Of a DNA stretch of 64,000 nucleotides, positions 43,986-52,681 are shown one piece after another; position 1 is the stretch's first letter; each line of letters begins with the position of its first letter. The stretch comes from a bacterium (GTDB lineage: Bacteria > Desulfobacterota > Deferrisomatia > Deferrisomatales > BM512). The stretch lies in the NCBI GenBank assembly GCA_004322275.1, contig SCTA01000040.1:70138-134137 (forward strand), given 5' to 3'. The notes beneath the pieces were generated by a model. That model was not told where the DNA came from. It searched no databases and saw nothing but the letters and a program-made list of their open reading frames with translations. The translations under genes were made by a program, and so were the position numbers.

Positions 43986-46661
43986 ATGTCTAACCCGGGC
44001 AAGATCGAAGGAACCTACTCCCCCCGCGACTTTGAAGAAAAGTGGTACGCGCGGTGGCTGGAGAAGAAGTATTTTCACGCCGATGAAAAGAGCGCAAAGC
44101 CGCCCTTCTCGATAGTGATACCCCCTCCCAACGTCACCGGCATTCTCCACATGGGCCACGCGCTTAACAATACCCTTCAGGACGTGATGACCCGCTACAA
44201 GCGCATGGACGGCTTCGAGGCTCTCTGGATGCCCGGCACCGACCACGCCGGTATCGCCACACAGAATGTGGTGGAGCGGAGGCTCCGCGAGGAGGGAAAG
44301 ACCAGGGAAGACCTCGGCCGCGAGAAGTTCATCGAGCGCGTCTGGGAATGGCGCGGCGATTACGGCGGCACCATCGTAAAGCAGCTCAAGCGCCTCGGTG
44401 CCTCCTGCGACTGGGACCGCGAGCGCTTCACCATGGACGAGGGGCTTTCCCGCGCCGTCCGCGAGGTCTTCTGTACCCTCTACGAGGAGGGGCTGATCTA
44501 CAAGGGCAGCTACATCATCAACTGGTGCCCCCGCTGCAAGACCGCGCTGGCCGACGACGAGGTGGATCACGAGGAGACGAAGGGGAACCTCTGGAATCTC
44601 AAATATCCCCTCGAAGACGGCTCGGGCTTCGTAGTCGTAGCAACCACGCGCCCCGAGACGATGCTGGGCGACACCGCCGTGGCCGTACACCCCGACGACG
44701 AACGTTACAAAGCGCTCGTGGGCAAGTACGTGATCCTGCCCGTAATCGGGCGGCGCATCCCCATCATTGCCGATTCCTTCGTAGACCCCGCTTTCGGTTC
44801 CGGCGCGGTCAAGGTCACACCGGCCCACGACCCTAACGACTTTAGCTGCGGACACCGCCACAACCTCGAATTCATCAGGGTGATAGGCGAAGACGGCTTC
44901 ATGACCGCCGAGGCGGGCCCCTACGCGGGGATGGACCGTTACGAGTGCCGCGAGCGCCTCGTCGCAGCCCTGACCATCGACGAAGTCCTCGTCTCCACGC
45001 AGGAACATCAGAACGCCGTCGGCTGCTGCTACCGCTGCCGCACCGTCATAGAGCCCCTCATCTCCGAGCAGTGGTTCGTCAAGGTCGCCCCCCTCGCCCA
45101 AAAGGCCGTGGAAGCCGTCCAAAACGGCGATACCCGCATCATCCCCGACCACTGGAAGAAGACCTATTACCACTGGATGGAGAACATAAGGGACTGGTGC
45201 ATCTCCCGGCAGATCTGGTGGGGCCACAGGATACCGGCTTTCGTCTGCCCCGAATGCAAGGAGATGACGGTCTCCCGCACGGACATAGACACCTGCCCCA
45301 AATGCGGCCACAAGGGACTTGAGCAGGAGCACGACGTTCTCGACACCTGGTTCAGCTCCGCCCTCTGGCCCTTCTCGACGATGGGGTGGCCCGAAGAGAC
45401 CGATACCCTCAAAAAATTCTACCCGACGAGCCTTCTGGTCACCGGTTTCGACATCCTCTTCTTCTGGGTCGCCAGAATGATGATGATGGGCATCTGGTTC
45501 CGCAAGGAGGTCCCCTTCCGCGACGTCTACCTCCACGCCCTCCTCCGGGACGAGCAGGGGCGCAAGATGTCGAAGTCTCTGGGGAACTCCCTCGACCCCA
45601 TCGAGCTCATCGACGAATTCGGCGCGGACGTGCTTCGCTTCACCCTCGTCGCCTTTGCGGCGCAGGGCCGCGACATACGCCTCTCGAAGGGCCGCTTCGA
45701 GGGCTACTACCGCTTCGCCAACAAGATATGGAACGCCGCGCGCTTCATCTTCATGAACCTGGAAGATTTCGACCCCAAAGCCGCCGAGGTTCCCTTCGAG
45801 AAGCTTTCCTCCTCCGACAGGTGGATACTGGGGCGCTTCGACGAGGCCGCCGCCAGGGTGCGCGAGGCCCTCGACAATTACTACTTCAACGAGGCCGCGA
45901 GCGAGGTCTACAAATTCCTCTGGAACGAGCTTTGCGACTGGTACGTGGAGATGGCGAAACGCCCCCTCTACTCGAAGGACAACCCGGAGGGAAAACTCGG
46001 AGCCCAGCAGACCCTTATCCGCGTCTTCGACGGAACCATGCGCCTCCTCCACCCCTTCATGCCCTTCCTCAGCGAGGAACTCTGGCAGAAGCTCCCCTGG
46101 CCCTCATACATGGGCGTCCGCGAGGAGAGCCTGGTCATAGCCGCCTTCCCCAAACCCGGCGGCATGAAGGTTGACCCGAAGGCGATGGAGCGCATCGAGA
46201 TGGTGAAGGAGGTGGTCAGCGCCGTCAGGAACATACGCGGCGAGATGAACGTCCCTCCCTCTAAAAAGATCGAGGTTATTATTCAGGGAGAGTCCTCCCT
46301 GACCGTGCTTCTGGAAAACGAGCTGGAGATACTGCTGGCCCTTGCCTCCTCCGGGAAAATCGGCTTCATACCTCCGGGAGCGCAAAAGCCCAAACAGTGC
46401 GCCGCCGCCGTCGCCGCCGGGTTCGAGATCTTCGTGCCGCTCGCGGGCCTCGTGGACCTCGCCGAGGAGGAAAAGCGGCTTTGCAAGGAGATCGACAAAC
46501 TCGGAGCCGACCTCGCCAAGGTCGAAGGAAAGCTCTCGAATCCCAGCTTCGTCGATAAAGCGCCCGAGGAGGTAGTCGCCAAGGAGCGCGGCAGGGCCGC
46601 CGAGCTAAGCGAGAACATCGCCAAGCTCTGCGCCAACCTGAGGCGCATACGGGGAGAGTGA
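43986..46661 (+). CDS. valS: Valyl-tRNA synthetase
   Basis: An 891-residue class I synthetase. The N-terminal catalytic motif P-P-P-N-V-T-G-I-L-H-M-G-H (HIGH equivalent) is near residues 46-58, and K-M-S-K-S is in G-R-K-M-S-K-S-L-G-N. The editing domain contains A-T-T-R-P-E-T-M-L-G-D. A Cys4 zinc knuckle (C-P-E-C-K...C-P-K-C-G-H) is inserted near residue 420. The C-terminal ~70 residues are the tRNA-binding coiled coil. AGAGGA lies before the ATG. Its stop overlaps the nadC start region. Confidence 0.98.
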   Translation: MSNPGKIEGTYSPRDFEEKWYARWLEKKYFHADEKSAKPPFSIVIPPPNVTGILHMGHALNNTLQDVMTRYKRMDGFEALWMPGTDHAGIATQNVVERRLREEGKTREDLGREKFIERVWEWRGDYGGTIVKQLKRLGASCDWDRERFTMDEGLSRAVREVFCTLYEEGLIYKGSYIINWCPRCKTALADDEVDHEETKGNLWNLKYPLEDGSGFVVVATTRPETMLGDTAVAVHPDDERYKALVGKYVILPVIGRRIPIIADSFVDPAFGSGAVKVTPAHDPNDFSCGHRHNLEFIRVIGEDGFMTAEAGPYAGMDRYECRERLVAALTIDEVLVSTQEHQNAVGCCYRCRTVIEPLISEQWFVKVAPLAQKAVEAVQNGDTRIIPDHWKKTYYHWMENIRDWCISRQIWWGHRIPAFVCPECKEMTVSRTDIDTCPKCGHKGLEQEHDVLDTWFSSALWPFSTMGWPEETDTLKKFYPTSLLVTGFDILFFWVARMMMMGIWFRKEVPFRDVYLHALLRDEQGRKMSKSLGNSLDPIELIDEFGADVLRFTLVAFAAQGRDIRLSKGRFEGYYRFANKIWNAARFIFMNLEDFDPKAAEVPFEKLSSSDRWILGRFDEAAARVREALDNYYFNEAASEVYKFLWNELCDWYVEMAKRPLYSKDNPEGKLGAQQTLIRVFDGTMRLLHPFMPFLSEELWQKLPWPSYMGVREESLVIAAFPKPGGMKVDPKAMERIEMVKEVVSAVRNIRGEMNVPPSKKIEVIIQGESSLTVLLENELEILLALASSGKIGFIPPGAQKPKQCAAAVAAGFEIFVPLAGLVDLAEEEKRLCKEIDKLGADLAKVEGKLSNPSFVDKAPEEVVAKERGRAAELSENIAKLCANLRRIRGE

Positions 46662-47509
46662 TGGGATTTCCTTTTCAGGAAGCCGACCGGGTTATTCGGG
46701 CAGCCCTTACAGAGGACATCGGCCCCGGCGACGTTACAACGCTTTCGACCGTGCCGGAGAAGACGCGCGCGACCGCTTTTCTGGTCGCGAAGGAAGACCT
46801 TCGCCTCGCTGGGCTTCGCGGATTCACACGGGTCTTCGAGCTTCTTGACCCTTGCGGCGTGACCTTCACCCTTCATAAAAAAGACGGCGACGAGGTACTG
46901 AGCGGCGAGACGATTCTCGAAGCCGAAGGGCCCGCGCGAATACTCCTCACCGGAGAACGGGTCGCGCTGAACCTCCTCCAGCGCCTCTGCGGCATTGCGA
47001 CCATGACCTCGAAGTGGGTTAAAGAACTGGAGGGAACCGGCGCAAAACTCGCGGACACCAGAAAGACTACTCCGGGGTTTCGCGCCCTCGAAAAGTACGC
47101 GGTGAGGGTCGGCGGAGGGGTAAATCACAGGTTCGGCCTCTTCGACGGGGTGCTCATCAAGGAAAACCACATCCGCGCCTCCGGCTCCATAACCAACGCA
47201 GTAAAATCAGCCCGGCAAAGCGCTCACCACCTCCTCAAAATCGAAGTCGAGGTGACGAACCTGGACGAGCTGCGCGAAGCGCTTTTTGCAGGGGCCGACG
47301 CGGTGCTGCTGGACAACATGGACCTTCCGACGATGGCGGAGGCGGTTGCAATCGCGAAGGGAAAGGCTCTGGTCGAGGCTTCGGGGGGAATGAGCCTGCC
47401 AAGACTTCGTGAGGTGGCCGAAACCGGCGTGGACATCATCTCTGCGGGCGCGCTCACCCACTCCGCCCCCGCCTCCGACCTCTCCCTGCTCTTTAAAACC
47501 GGAAACTGA
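46661..47509 (+). CDS. nadC: Nicotinate-nucleotide pyrophosphorylase
   Basis: A 282-residue quinolinate phosphoribosyltransferase, joining quinolinate and PRPP to give nicotinate mononucleotide. Landmarks are A-L-T-E-D-I-G-P-G-D-V-T-T (about 15-27), R-K-T-T-P-G-F-R and E-V-E-V-T-N-L-D-E. The C-terminal S-G-G-M-S and I-S-A-G-A-L-T-H-S loops are present. ATG 46661 overlaps the valS TGA by one base; GTG 46658 is also possible. nadB lies at 29416, apart from this gene. Confidence 0.95.
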   Translation: MGFPFQEADRVIRAALTEDIGPGDVTTLSTVPEKTRATAFLVAKEDLRLAGLRGFTRVFELLDPCGVTFTLHKKDGDEVLSGETILEAEGPARILLTGERVALNLLQRLCGIATMTSKWVKELEGTGAKLADTRKTTPGFRALEKYAVRVGGGVNHRFGLFDGVLIKENHIRASGSITNAVKSARQSAHHLLKIEVEVTNLDELREALFAGADAVLLDNMDLPTMAEAVAIAKGKALVEASGGMSLPRLREVAETGVDIISAGALTHSAPASDLSLLFKTGN

Positions 47510-47516
47510 CGGCGGA

Positions 47517-48020
47517 ATGGCCTGGGAAGTGGAAGACTACTATTACGACATCAAAGAGGGCGAAGAGATACTCGCCTTCCTCTCGACGCTAAAAAAACTC
47601 CGCGGCGGTCTCTATTTCGACCCCGACCTTCTGCGCCCCTGGTCCTGCGACCCCGACAGATGCAGACCTCTCCTCGGCCGGAACCTCTGCTGCAAGGTAG
47701 AGATGCGCTGCCACGCCTTCAACTTCGGCGTCTGCGGCATCCACGAGAACAAACCCTTCTCCTGCGCCCTCTTCCCGATGGAGATAATTCGCGTGGGCTC
47801 CCTCCGGGCGGTCCTCAGCGCCGAAAACCCCCTCCTCTACGAGAAAGCCTGGACTCGCTACGACCGCGACATGCTCAAGTGCTTCGTCGGCGACATGAAG
47901 AGCAGAAGCACTCTCTTCGAGGTGCAGGATTTCATCATCGAAAAGGTCTTCACAAAGGCCGAGGCACAGCTTCTTCGCGCCGCCCACGAAGCCCTCAAAA
48001 GCGAACAAGAACAAGATTAA
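47517..48020 (+). CDS. YkgJ-family cysteine-cluster protein
   Basis: A 167-residue protein with a dense Cys pattern typical of the YkgJ/CxxCxxCC family, which probably binds zinc or iron: C44, C49, C58, C59, C65, C73 and C83 (motifs R-N-L-C-C-K-V, F-G-V-C-G-I-H, F-S-C-A-L-F-P). ATG 47517 lies seven bases after nadC with GGCGG upstream. The longer frame to the left overlaps nadC and is rejected. The function of the family is unproven. Co-transcription with nadC is likely. Confidence 0.8.
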   Translation: MAWEVEDYYYDIKEGEEILAFLSTLKKLRGGLYFDPDLLRPWSCDPDRCRPLLGRNLCCKVEMRCHAFNFGVCGIHENKPFSCALFPMEIIRVGSLRAVLSAENPLLYEKAWTRYDRDMLKCFVGDMKSRSTLFEVQDFIIEKVFTKAEAQLLRAAHEALKSEQEQD

Positions 48021-48021
48021 C

Positions 48022-48144
48022 GCAAACACAGTATTTTCTTCGAGAACGAGGAAGGCGAGAAAAATGACCGGAGGAATACCGGTTTGTATTTCGAGGACGT
48101 TTTTCGAGCCTGACGAAGTCAATCGGAGAAAAGACGAAGTTTGC
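48022..48144. repeat. Imperfect nested palindrome (~123 bp)
   Basis: GCAAAC (48022-48027) pairs with GTTTGC (48139-48144). Inside, GGCGAGAAAAA pairs loosely with TTTTTCGAGCC, and ACCGG with CCGGT near 48067-48083. The layout is that of a dispersed palindromic repeat, but no second copy is present here to prove it. Confidence 0.45.
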
Positions 48145-48152
48145 AAACAAAA

Positions 48153-48186
48153 TAAGAGGCCCCGCTTTTAACAGCGGGGCCTCTTA
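48153..48186 (-). terminator. Strong terminator after the OFA gene
   Basis: A perfect 14-bp stem (48153-48166 with 48173-48186) with loop TTTAAC. The minus strand continues TTTTGTTTGC, so it serves the minus-strand transporter gene. Confidence 0.85.
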
Positions 48187-48230
48187 CTCCTCCCACGGGT
48201 AACCCGGGGGCTTCCTCTAATAAATCAAAT

Positions 48231-50081
48231 TTAAGCCGCTTTCGCCACACGTTCCGCTTCTTCGACGGAGACGGCCTTGACCTTCTTGTCGCGAAGCGTG
48301 AGAGTCAGGGCGGCGCCCACCATCAGGAGAACGCCTGCGGTGATGAAGCCGAGGTCAAAAGAGCCGGTGGTGGCCTTCAGCATCTCGCTGACCCTGCCCA
48401 TCACGAAGCCGCCGATGCCCCACGCGGTGAAGAGAGCGCCGTAGTTGATGCCGAAATTCTTGAGGCCCCAGAGGTCCTTCGCGAAAGAGGGGAAGAGGCT
48501 CAGGTTGGTGCCGTAGTTAAAGCCGATGGCGGAGGCCAGAAGCACCAGCATGATGGCGCTGGGGGACTTGGAGCTGACCACGGGGATTGCTACGAACATA
48601 AGGGCTGCCTGTACGGAGAGCATTATAAAAAGGGTGTTGGCCCTGCCGATCTTGTCGGAAACCATTCCGGCGATGATTCTGCCGGCGGCATTGCCTATCG
48701 CCATAAGCGCGACGGCCAGGAAGGCCATTTCGCCCATGGAGGCTTTCGCCATGCCGGAGATCGAGCCGATAACCATGAGCCCCGCGCCGGAACCGACGAA
48801 GAAAGCGGTCCAGAGGGTGTAGAAGGGCACTGTGCGGATAATCTGGGAAGGAGTCGCGTCCACGGTGGCGGCGGCCTTCTTGGTGGCGGCGGCGTTAGCG
48901 TTGCTCATCGAGCCTTCCGGCACGTAACCCTTGGGGGGGTTGACCAGCAGCATGGAGAGCGCGCTTACCACGGCGGTGAAGGCGATGCCGTAGATAAGCA
49001 TGGATTTCTGGACGCCGTAGTGATTCAGCAGATAGTTGGAAAGGGGCGCGATGTAGACGGAGGCGAGGCCGAAACCGCTGACCACTATGCCCGCGATGAC
49101 GCCGGTTTTCGCCGGGGGAAACCACTTGAGGGCGGGCGGGGTGGCGGCGCAGTAGCCGAAGCCGATGCCCATTCCCGCGAGGCCGCCGAAGCCGAGAACC
49201 CACATCCAGTAGCTGGTCGTTGTAGAGACGAGAATAAAACCTGCTCCGACCAGAAGACCGCCGACGAGGGCGGTGAGGCGCGGCCCGAAGCGATCCTGAA
49301 CCCTGCCCGCGATAATCATCGCTACGGCGAAGACCAGACAGCAGACGGCGTAAGGGTCGTTGATGGAGGCGAGATCCCAGTTGAACTCTCCGCCCTTTTC
49401 GATGGAGGCCTTGATCGCTCCCTTGAAGATCGACCAGGCGTAAAGGATTCCCAGCGCCAGGTTTATGCCTGTGCCGGCCAGCGCGACTGTCCAGCCCTTG
49501 CTGATTTTACTCATCTTCTCTCTCCCTTTGGTTTGATATTCCTGTTTGACTTCTTTTCTCTCAAATTCCAGGGGCGCCTTCACCTCTTCGGGTTCGACGC
49601 CCGCTTCCAAACCGTCGAAAAGCGCTTCAACCGTCTTTTTAAGCCTGCGGGATTCCTCAAGGATGATGTTGACGAACTTCTGCCGGGTGGCCGAATCCCT
49701 GTCGGGGTGGGCGGCCAGTATCTCGGCGGAAGACATAATCGCCGTAAGGGGGGTTCTAAGCTCGTGCTGGAGCACGCCTCTGGCGACCTCGGAGGAGGCC
49801 GCGCCGCGCAGGGTGGGACGGGGGGAAATTCTTGCGGGTTCTTTGGGAGAAGGAGCCATGCCGCTCCACTTCTCCGCGAGCATCGTGTAGCGGGAGCAGT
49901 TCTGGTGGCGGCCGTTGCAGAAGCGGACCATCGTCTCTACGTCGTGAACCGAAGAATCGGGACCGCCGACGTCGCACCACCCCTCGCGGCCGAAGAAGCG
50001 GCACACCGCCCCTTTCGCCGTTTTTGCTTCGCTGGTTGTAGAAGAGTTCGCCGTGGCCAATTTCATTCCTCCCAAGCGCAT
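48231..50081 (-). CDS. OFA-family MFS transporter in frame with a HisKA-like N-terminal extension
   Basis: One uninterrupted 616-codon frame. Residues ~190-600 are a 12-helix MFS transporter of the oxalate/formate antiporter group (K-G-W-T-V-A-L-A-G-T-G-I-N-L at the start of its first helix). Residues 1-189 are unrelated to transporters: four cysteines (C27, C36, C55, C62), then a histidine-kinase dimerisation helix pair with L-Q-H-E-L-R-T-P-L-T (H106). No HATPase domain follows. The internal ATG at 49514 has a good ribosome site (AAAGGGAGAGAGAAG), so the transporter may also be made alone. At the upstream end ATG 50081, ATG 50066 and TTG 50060 compete; GGAGG fits the TTG best. The substrate is unknown; oxalate, formate or another organic anion is possible. 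Confidence 0.75.
   Translation of the reverse strand: MRLGGMKLATANSSTTSEAKTAKGAVCRFFGREGWCDVGGPDSSVHDVETMVRFCNGRHQNCSRYTMLAEKWSGMAPSPKEPARISPRPTLRGAASSEVARGVLQHELRTPLTAIMSSAEILAAHPDRDSATRQKFVNIILEESRRLKKTVEALFDGLEAGVEPEEVKAPLEFERKEVKQEYQTKGREKMSKISKGWTVALAGTGINLALGILYAWSIFKGAIKASIEKGGEFNWDLASINDPYAVCCLVFAVAMIIAGRVQDRFGPRLTALVGGLLVGAGFILVSTTTSYWMWVLGFGGLAGMGIGFGYCAATPPALKWFPPAKTGVIAGIVVSGFGLASVYIAPLSNYLLNHYGVQKSMLIYGIAFTAVVSALSMLLVNPPKGYVPEGSMSNANAAATKKAAATVDATPSQIIRTVPFYTLWTAFFVGSGAGLMVIGSISGMAKASMGEMAFLAVALMAIGNAAGRIIAGMVSDKIGRANTLFIMLSVQAALMFVAIPVVSSKSPSAIMLVLLASAIGFNYGTNLSLFPSFAKDLWGLKNFGINYGALFTAWGIGGFVMGRVSEMLKATTGSFDLGFITAGVLLMVGAALTLTLRDKKVKAVSVEEAERVAKAA
49514..49529 (-). promoter_or_regulatory. 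Internal ribosome site for a stand-alone OFA transporter
   Basis: On the minus strand, AAAGGGAGAGAGAAG immediately precedes ATG 49514, which matches the usual first codon of OFA transporters. It offers an independent start within the 616-codon frame. Confidence 0.55.
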
Positions 50082-50497
50082 TCGCTTTCGCTATAGGAGT
50101 ATTACAAGAGCCGTGCCACGGTTTTAAAACGCCATTTAATAATTTATTATCCTTTATTTACAGATACTTATGCCTTGTCGTGTGCAAGGGCTGAAAAACT
50201 GCTGTTTCGCATTTTGGCGAAATATTAAAAAAGCCCCGTCAACTTGAAACCGGCGGGGCAATATTATTTTATTAAGTTATTTCGGTGAGTTACTGAACTT
50301 TTCGCAAACCGGCGAGTAGGAGAAGAGGTTTTTCGCAAAACTGCGAATCATTCTGGCTTTTTCACCCCGTCACCTACGCTCAACCCAACCGGCTGCGGAC
50401 TAAAAGTTTTTTTAACACGAAGCCAAAGTACGCTCATGCGCATCAAAAAAACTTGAAATAGCGCTAGTTTGCAAAGAACAGGCAAGGAGGTTGCAAG
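50082..50497. other. Gene-free region between the OFA and CGGC genes
   Basis: AT-rich around 50100-50290. It should contain divergent promoters for the two flanking genes and one hairpin (50233-50259). No supported coding frame was found; a 135-codon minus frame at 50348-50755 is antisense to the CGGC gene and rejected. Confidence 0.45.
50227..50262. terminator. Hairpin with flanking A/T runs
   Basis: GCCCCG (50233-50238) pairs with CGGGGC (50254-50259), extended by AATATT arms. The minus strand continues TTTTTTAATATT and the plus strand ATATTATTTT, so it could end transcripts in either direction. Confidence 0.5.
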
Positions 50498-50827
50498 ATG
50501 AAGGTGGAAATAATCCGGTGCCAGCAAACAGAGGATATTTGCCCCGGAACGATGGACTTCACGGTTGCGGCCGGAGGTCAAAAGGCGTTCGAGGAGACCG
50601 GGCCGGTGGAGATCATGGGGTTCGTGTCCTGTGGCGGGTGTCCGGGAAAGAGGGCGGTCGCCAGGGCCAAAATGCTTGTGGACCGGGGCGCGGAAGCGGT
50701 TGTTCTTGCATCGTGCATAGGCAAAGGCACCCCGATGGGGTTTCCCTGCCCGCACTTCTCACAGATGGCGGATGCAATCCGTAGACGGTTGGGGTCCGAA
50801 GCAAGACTAATTGACTGGACACACTGA
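50498..50827 (+). CDS. CGGC-domain putative metal-binding protein
   Basis: A 109-residue protein matching the CGGC domain family. The naming motif lies in F-V-S-C-G-G-C-P-G-K (residues ~44-53). Further cysteines are C8 (I-R-C-Q-Q-T), C15, C73 (L-A-S-C-I-G-K-G) and C84 (F-P-C-P-H-F). The family is thought to bind metal through these residues; its activity is unknown. AAGGAGG lies seven bases before the ATG. It is a single gene, oriented against the large operon that ends at 50910. Confidence 0.85.
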   Translation: MKVEIIRCQQTEDICPGTMDFTVAAGGQKAFEETGPVEIMGFVSCGGCPGKRAVARAKMLVDRGAEAVVLASCIGKGTPMGFPCPHFSQMADAIRRRLGSEARLIDWTH

Positions 50828-50909
50828 CCGAGAGGGCCGCGCCGGTCTTTTTCGGTCGTCGCGCAGTTGTGGGCGGGCAAAACCCGTCCTGCGCTACTAA
50901 ACAAAACCT

Positions 50910-51260
50910 CTAATACTCGCTCCCGTCTTCATCCGCTTCATCTTCGATGGCGGCCTCTTCGTCGCCCTCCTCGAACGCTCCTTCGGGGGCGCAGGCGCTA
51001 AGTTCTCGTTTTTCTTTCCAGGCGGAGTAGCCGACCCAGAGGAAGTAGACGGTGAAAACGGCGATCACCACTGATTCGGCTATCCAGAAGGGAGCCCCGG
51101 CGAGGGGAAAGCCGAGCTTCTTGAAGATGACGACGGGGGCGAGAACGCCGATGACGAGTCCGGGAACGCCCATGACGACGCGGATTTTCGCGACCTTTAC
51201 GGGGTCGAGCCCGCCGGTGGCGTTTTTCAGGTCAAGGTCAGTAACGGTTTTTCGTCCCAA
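50910..51260 (-). CDS. Small membrane protein with acidic tail (last gene of the Ycf46 operon)
   Basis: A 116-residue protein with two hydrophobic helices (about 28-48 and 57-77) and a strongly acidic C-terminal tail (E-E-G-D-E-E-A-A-I-E-D-E). The frame starts at TTG 51260 and overlaps the Hsp70-like gene by 34 bases; a later start near V-K-V-A-K-I-R cannot be excluded. The layout of two helices plus acid tail resembles the other small membrane protein of the operon (56547-56834). It could be a membrane anchor for the ATPases, which is inference. Confidence 0.6.
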   Translation of the reverse strand: MGRKTVTDLDLKNATGGLDPVKVAKIRVVMGVPGLVIGVLAPVVIFKKLGFPLAGAPFWIAESVVIAVFTVYFLWVGYSAWKEKRELSACAPEGAFEEGDEEAAIEDEADEDGSEY

Positions 51261-52663
51261 ATTATCTTGTCCTCTCTAAGGTCTTTGGCCGTGCAGGTAA
51301 GCCTTTTCAAATTGTCTACCTTGAATTCGAGAAGCAGCCGCCTCTCGCCCACTCTCCCCGGAGGGCTGAGCGGTATCACGAAGGGCTCCGCTATAAGCTC
51401 GTGTACGTCGTCGGATCGGGAGGTTACGAAACTTATCTTGCCGTCGTCGCCGATGATTATCTCGCGGCTTCCGATGTCCTCGGTGGATTTTCCGGTGCGG
51501 TAAAGCTGGAGGTGAAGCTCGTACTGGCCGTCGTAATAGGTGTTTACGATGTAGCGCGCGGTGGGAAAGCGCGTCGGGTAGCGGGTGTAGCGCTCCACGA
51601 CCAGCTGGTGGTGGTATTGGCCGGTAATCGGGTCCCTGACCTTCATCGAATAGCTCTGGCGGATCATGTCGTCCGCCGGGCGGTCTACGAGAAAGCCGAG
51701 GCCTCCGAGCCCCGCCGCTGTCTCCGGTATCTCTCCGAATATCTTATCCCCGAAATTCTTGACGAGTATGGCGCGGACGGCGGGTATGCGCGTCGCCCCT
51801 CCGATGAGGCAGACCTTCTTCACGCTATCCTTATCGATTCCTCTCGCCTGCGCTTCCTCCCAGAGCCTGTCGAGGAGCCTCTGGGTGGTGGCGCCGAGGT
51901 CTTCGCGCTGGGCGTACTCGTAGAACTCCTCGTCGGTCATAGAGGTTTCGTGGAGGACGAGTTTCTTTCCCCCGTCATCCCGCAGCCGCTGGCGGTTAAG
52001 CTCTTCGATTATTTTCTGCTTTATGTCCGCCGTTCCTACCGGGTACATCGCAGAGGCGCGCACCACGGGAACGGTGTAGGACTCCCGTCCCAGCCAGTGG
52101 AACTGGACGAGGCGCGCCCGGATGGAGGAGAAACCGAAATCGAAAAAGACGTTAAGGTCGTCCTTGAAAAGGTCCAACCCGTAGCCGAGCGCGACGGCGG
52201 TGTCTTCGTCAACAAGCGATATCGACCGGGCGTCGGAGAGGGTGACCGTCTTGATCCAGTTGACGAACTCCTCGCCCTCGAAGGTCGGGCAGATTATTAC
52301 GATGTCGAGGTAGGTGCCGGTCTCTTTTTTCAGCCTCCTCACCAGTTCGTTGAGGTAGAGAGAGGCGGCCTCCTTGTGGGTCACCTTTCTGCCCTCGACA
52401 AGCTGTCCCAGGGGGGCGGCGTGCATGATGTGGTCCTTGAGGTCGCGGAAGGTCGATTCGAGATCGTACTTTCCCTCGCTCGTGACCTCTTCGCCGATAA
52501 AAACCCCCTCCCCCGCGAGGTTTACTATGGAGGGAACCAGCAGCGCGTTAGAACTGAGCGGATGCTCCCTCGCGGCTGTGCGCAGGAGACCGGCCACTTC
52601 GAGGTTATCTCCTCCGAAGGTGAGTATGGTGTTGTAGTTGCCGAGGTCGATGGTCAGATTCAC
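51227..52663 (-). CDS. Reduced Hsp70-family ATPase
   Basis: A 478-residue actin-fold ATPase of the Hsp70 superfamily. Phosphate-1 reads L-T-I-D-L-G-N-Y-N-T where DnaK has a G-T-T-N-S loop, phosphate-2 is F-D-F-G-F-S-S, and the adenosine motif is L-I-G-G-A-T-R-I-P-A-V-R. The connect-1 region V-D-E-D-T-A-V-A-L-G-Y-G is well kept. The ~110 residues after the nucleotide domain look like a shortened beta-sandwich, and the helical lid of DnaK is absent. No grpE or dnaJ is near. It lies 18 bases after a HEAT-type gene and is likely to work with the Ycf46-like AAA+ protein of the same operon. Confidence 0.85.
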   Translation of the reverse strand: MNLTIDLGNYNTILTFGGDNLEVAGLLRTAAREHPLSSNALLVPSIVNLAGEGVFIGEEVTSEGKYDLESTFRDLKDHIMHAAPLGQLVEGRKVTHKEAASLYLNELVRRLKKETGTYLDIVIICPTFEGEEFVNWIKTVTLSDARSISLVDEDTAVALGYGLDLFKDDLNVFFDFGFSSIRARLVQFHWLGRESYTVPVVRASAMYPVGTADIKQKIIEELNRQRLRDDGGKKLVLHETSMTDEEFYEYAQREDLGATTQRLLDRLWEEAQARGIDKDSVKKVCLIGGATRIPAVRAILVKNFGDKIFGEIPETAAGLGGLGFLVDRPADDMIRQSYSMKVRDPITGQYHHQLVVERYTRYPTRFPTARYIVNTYYDGQYELHLQLYRTGKSTEDIGSREIIIGDDGKISFVTSRSDDVHELIAEPFVIPLSPPGRVGERRLLLEFKVDNLKRLTCTAKDLREDKIIWDEKPLLTLT

Positions 52664-52681
52664 TTATAACCCTTTCGCAAA

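Noticed and set aside
43968-46052. A 694-codon open frame antisense to valS
   Set aside because: A long shadow frame caused by GC-biased third positions. valS on the plus strand accounts for the region completely. Similar shadows lie opposite leuC, leuA, ilvB and ilvD.
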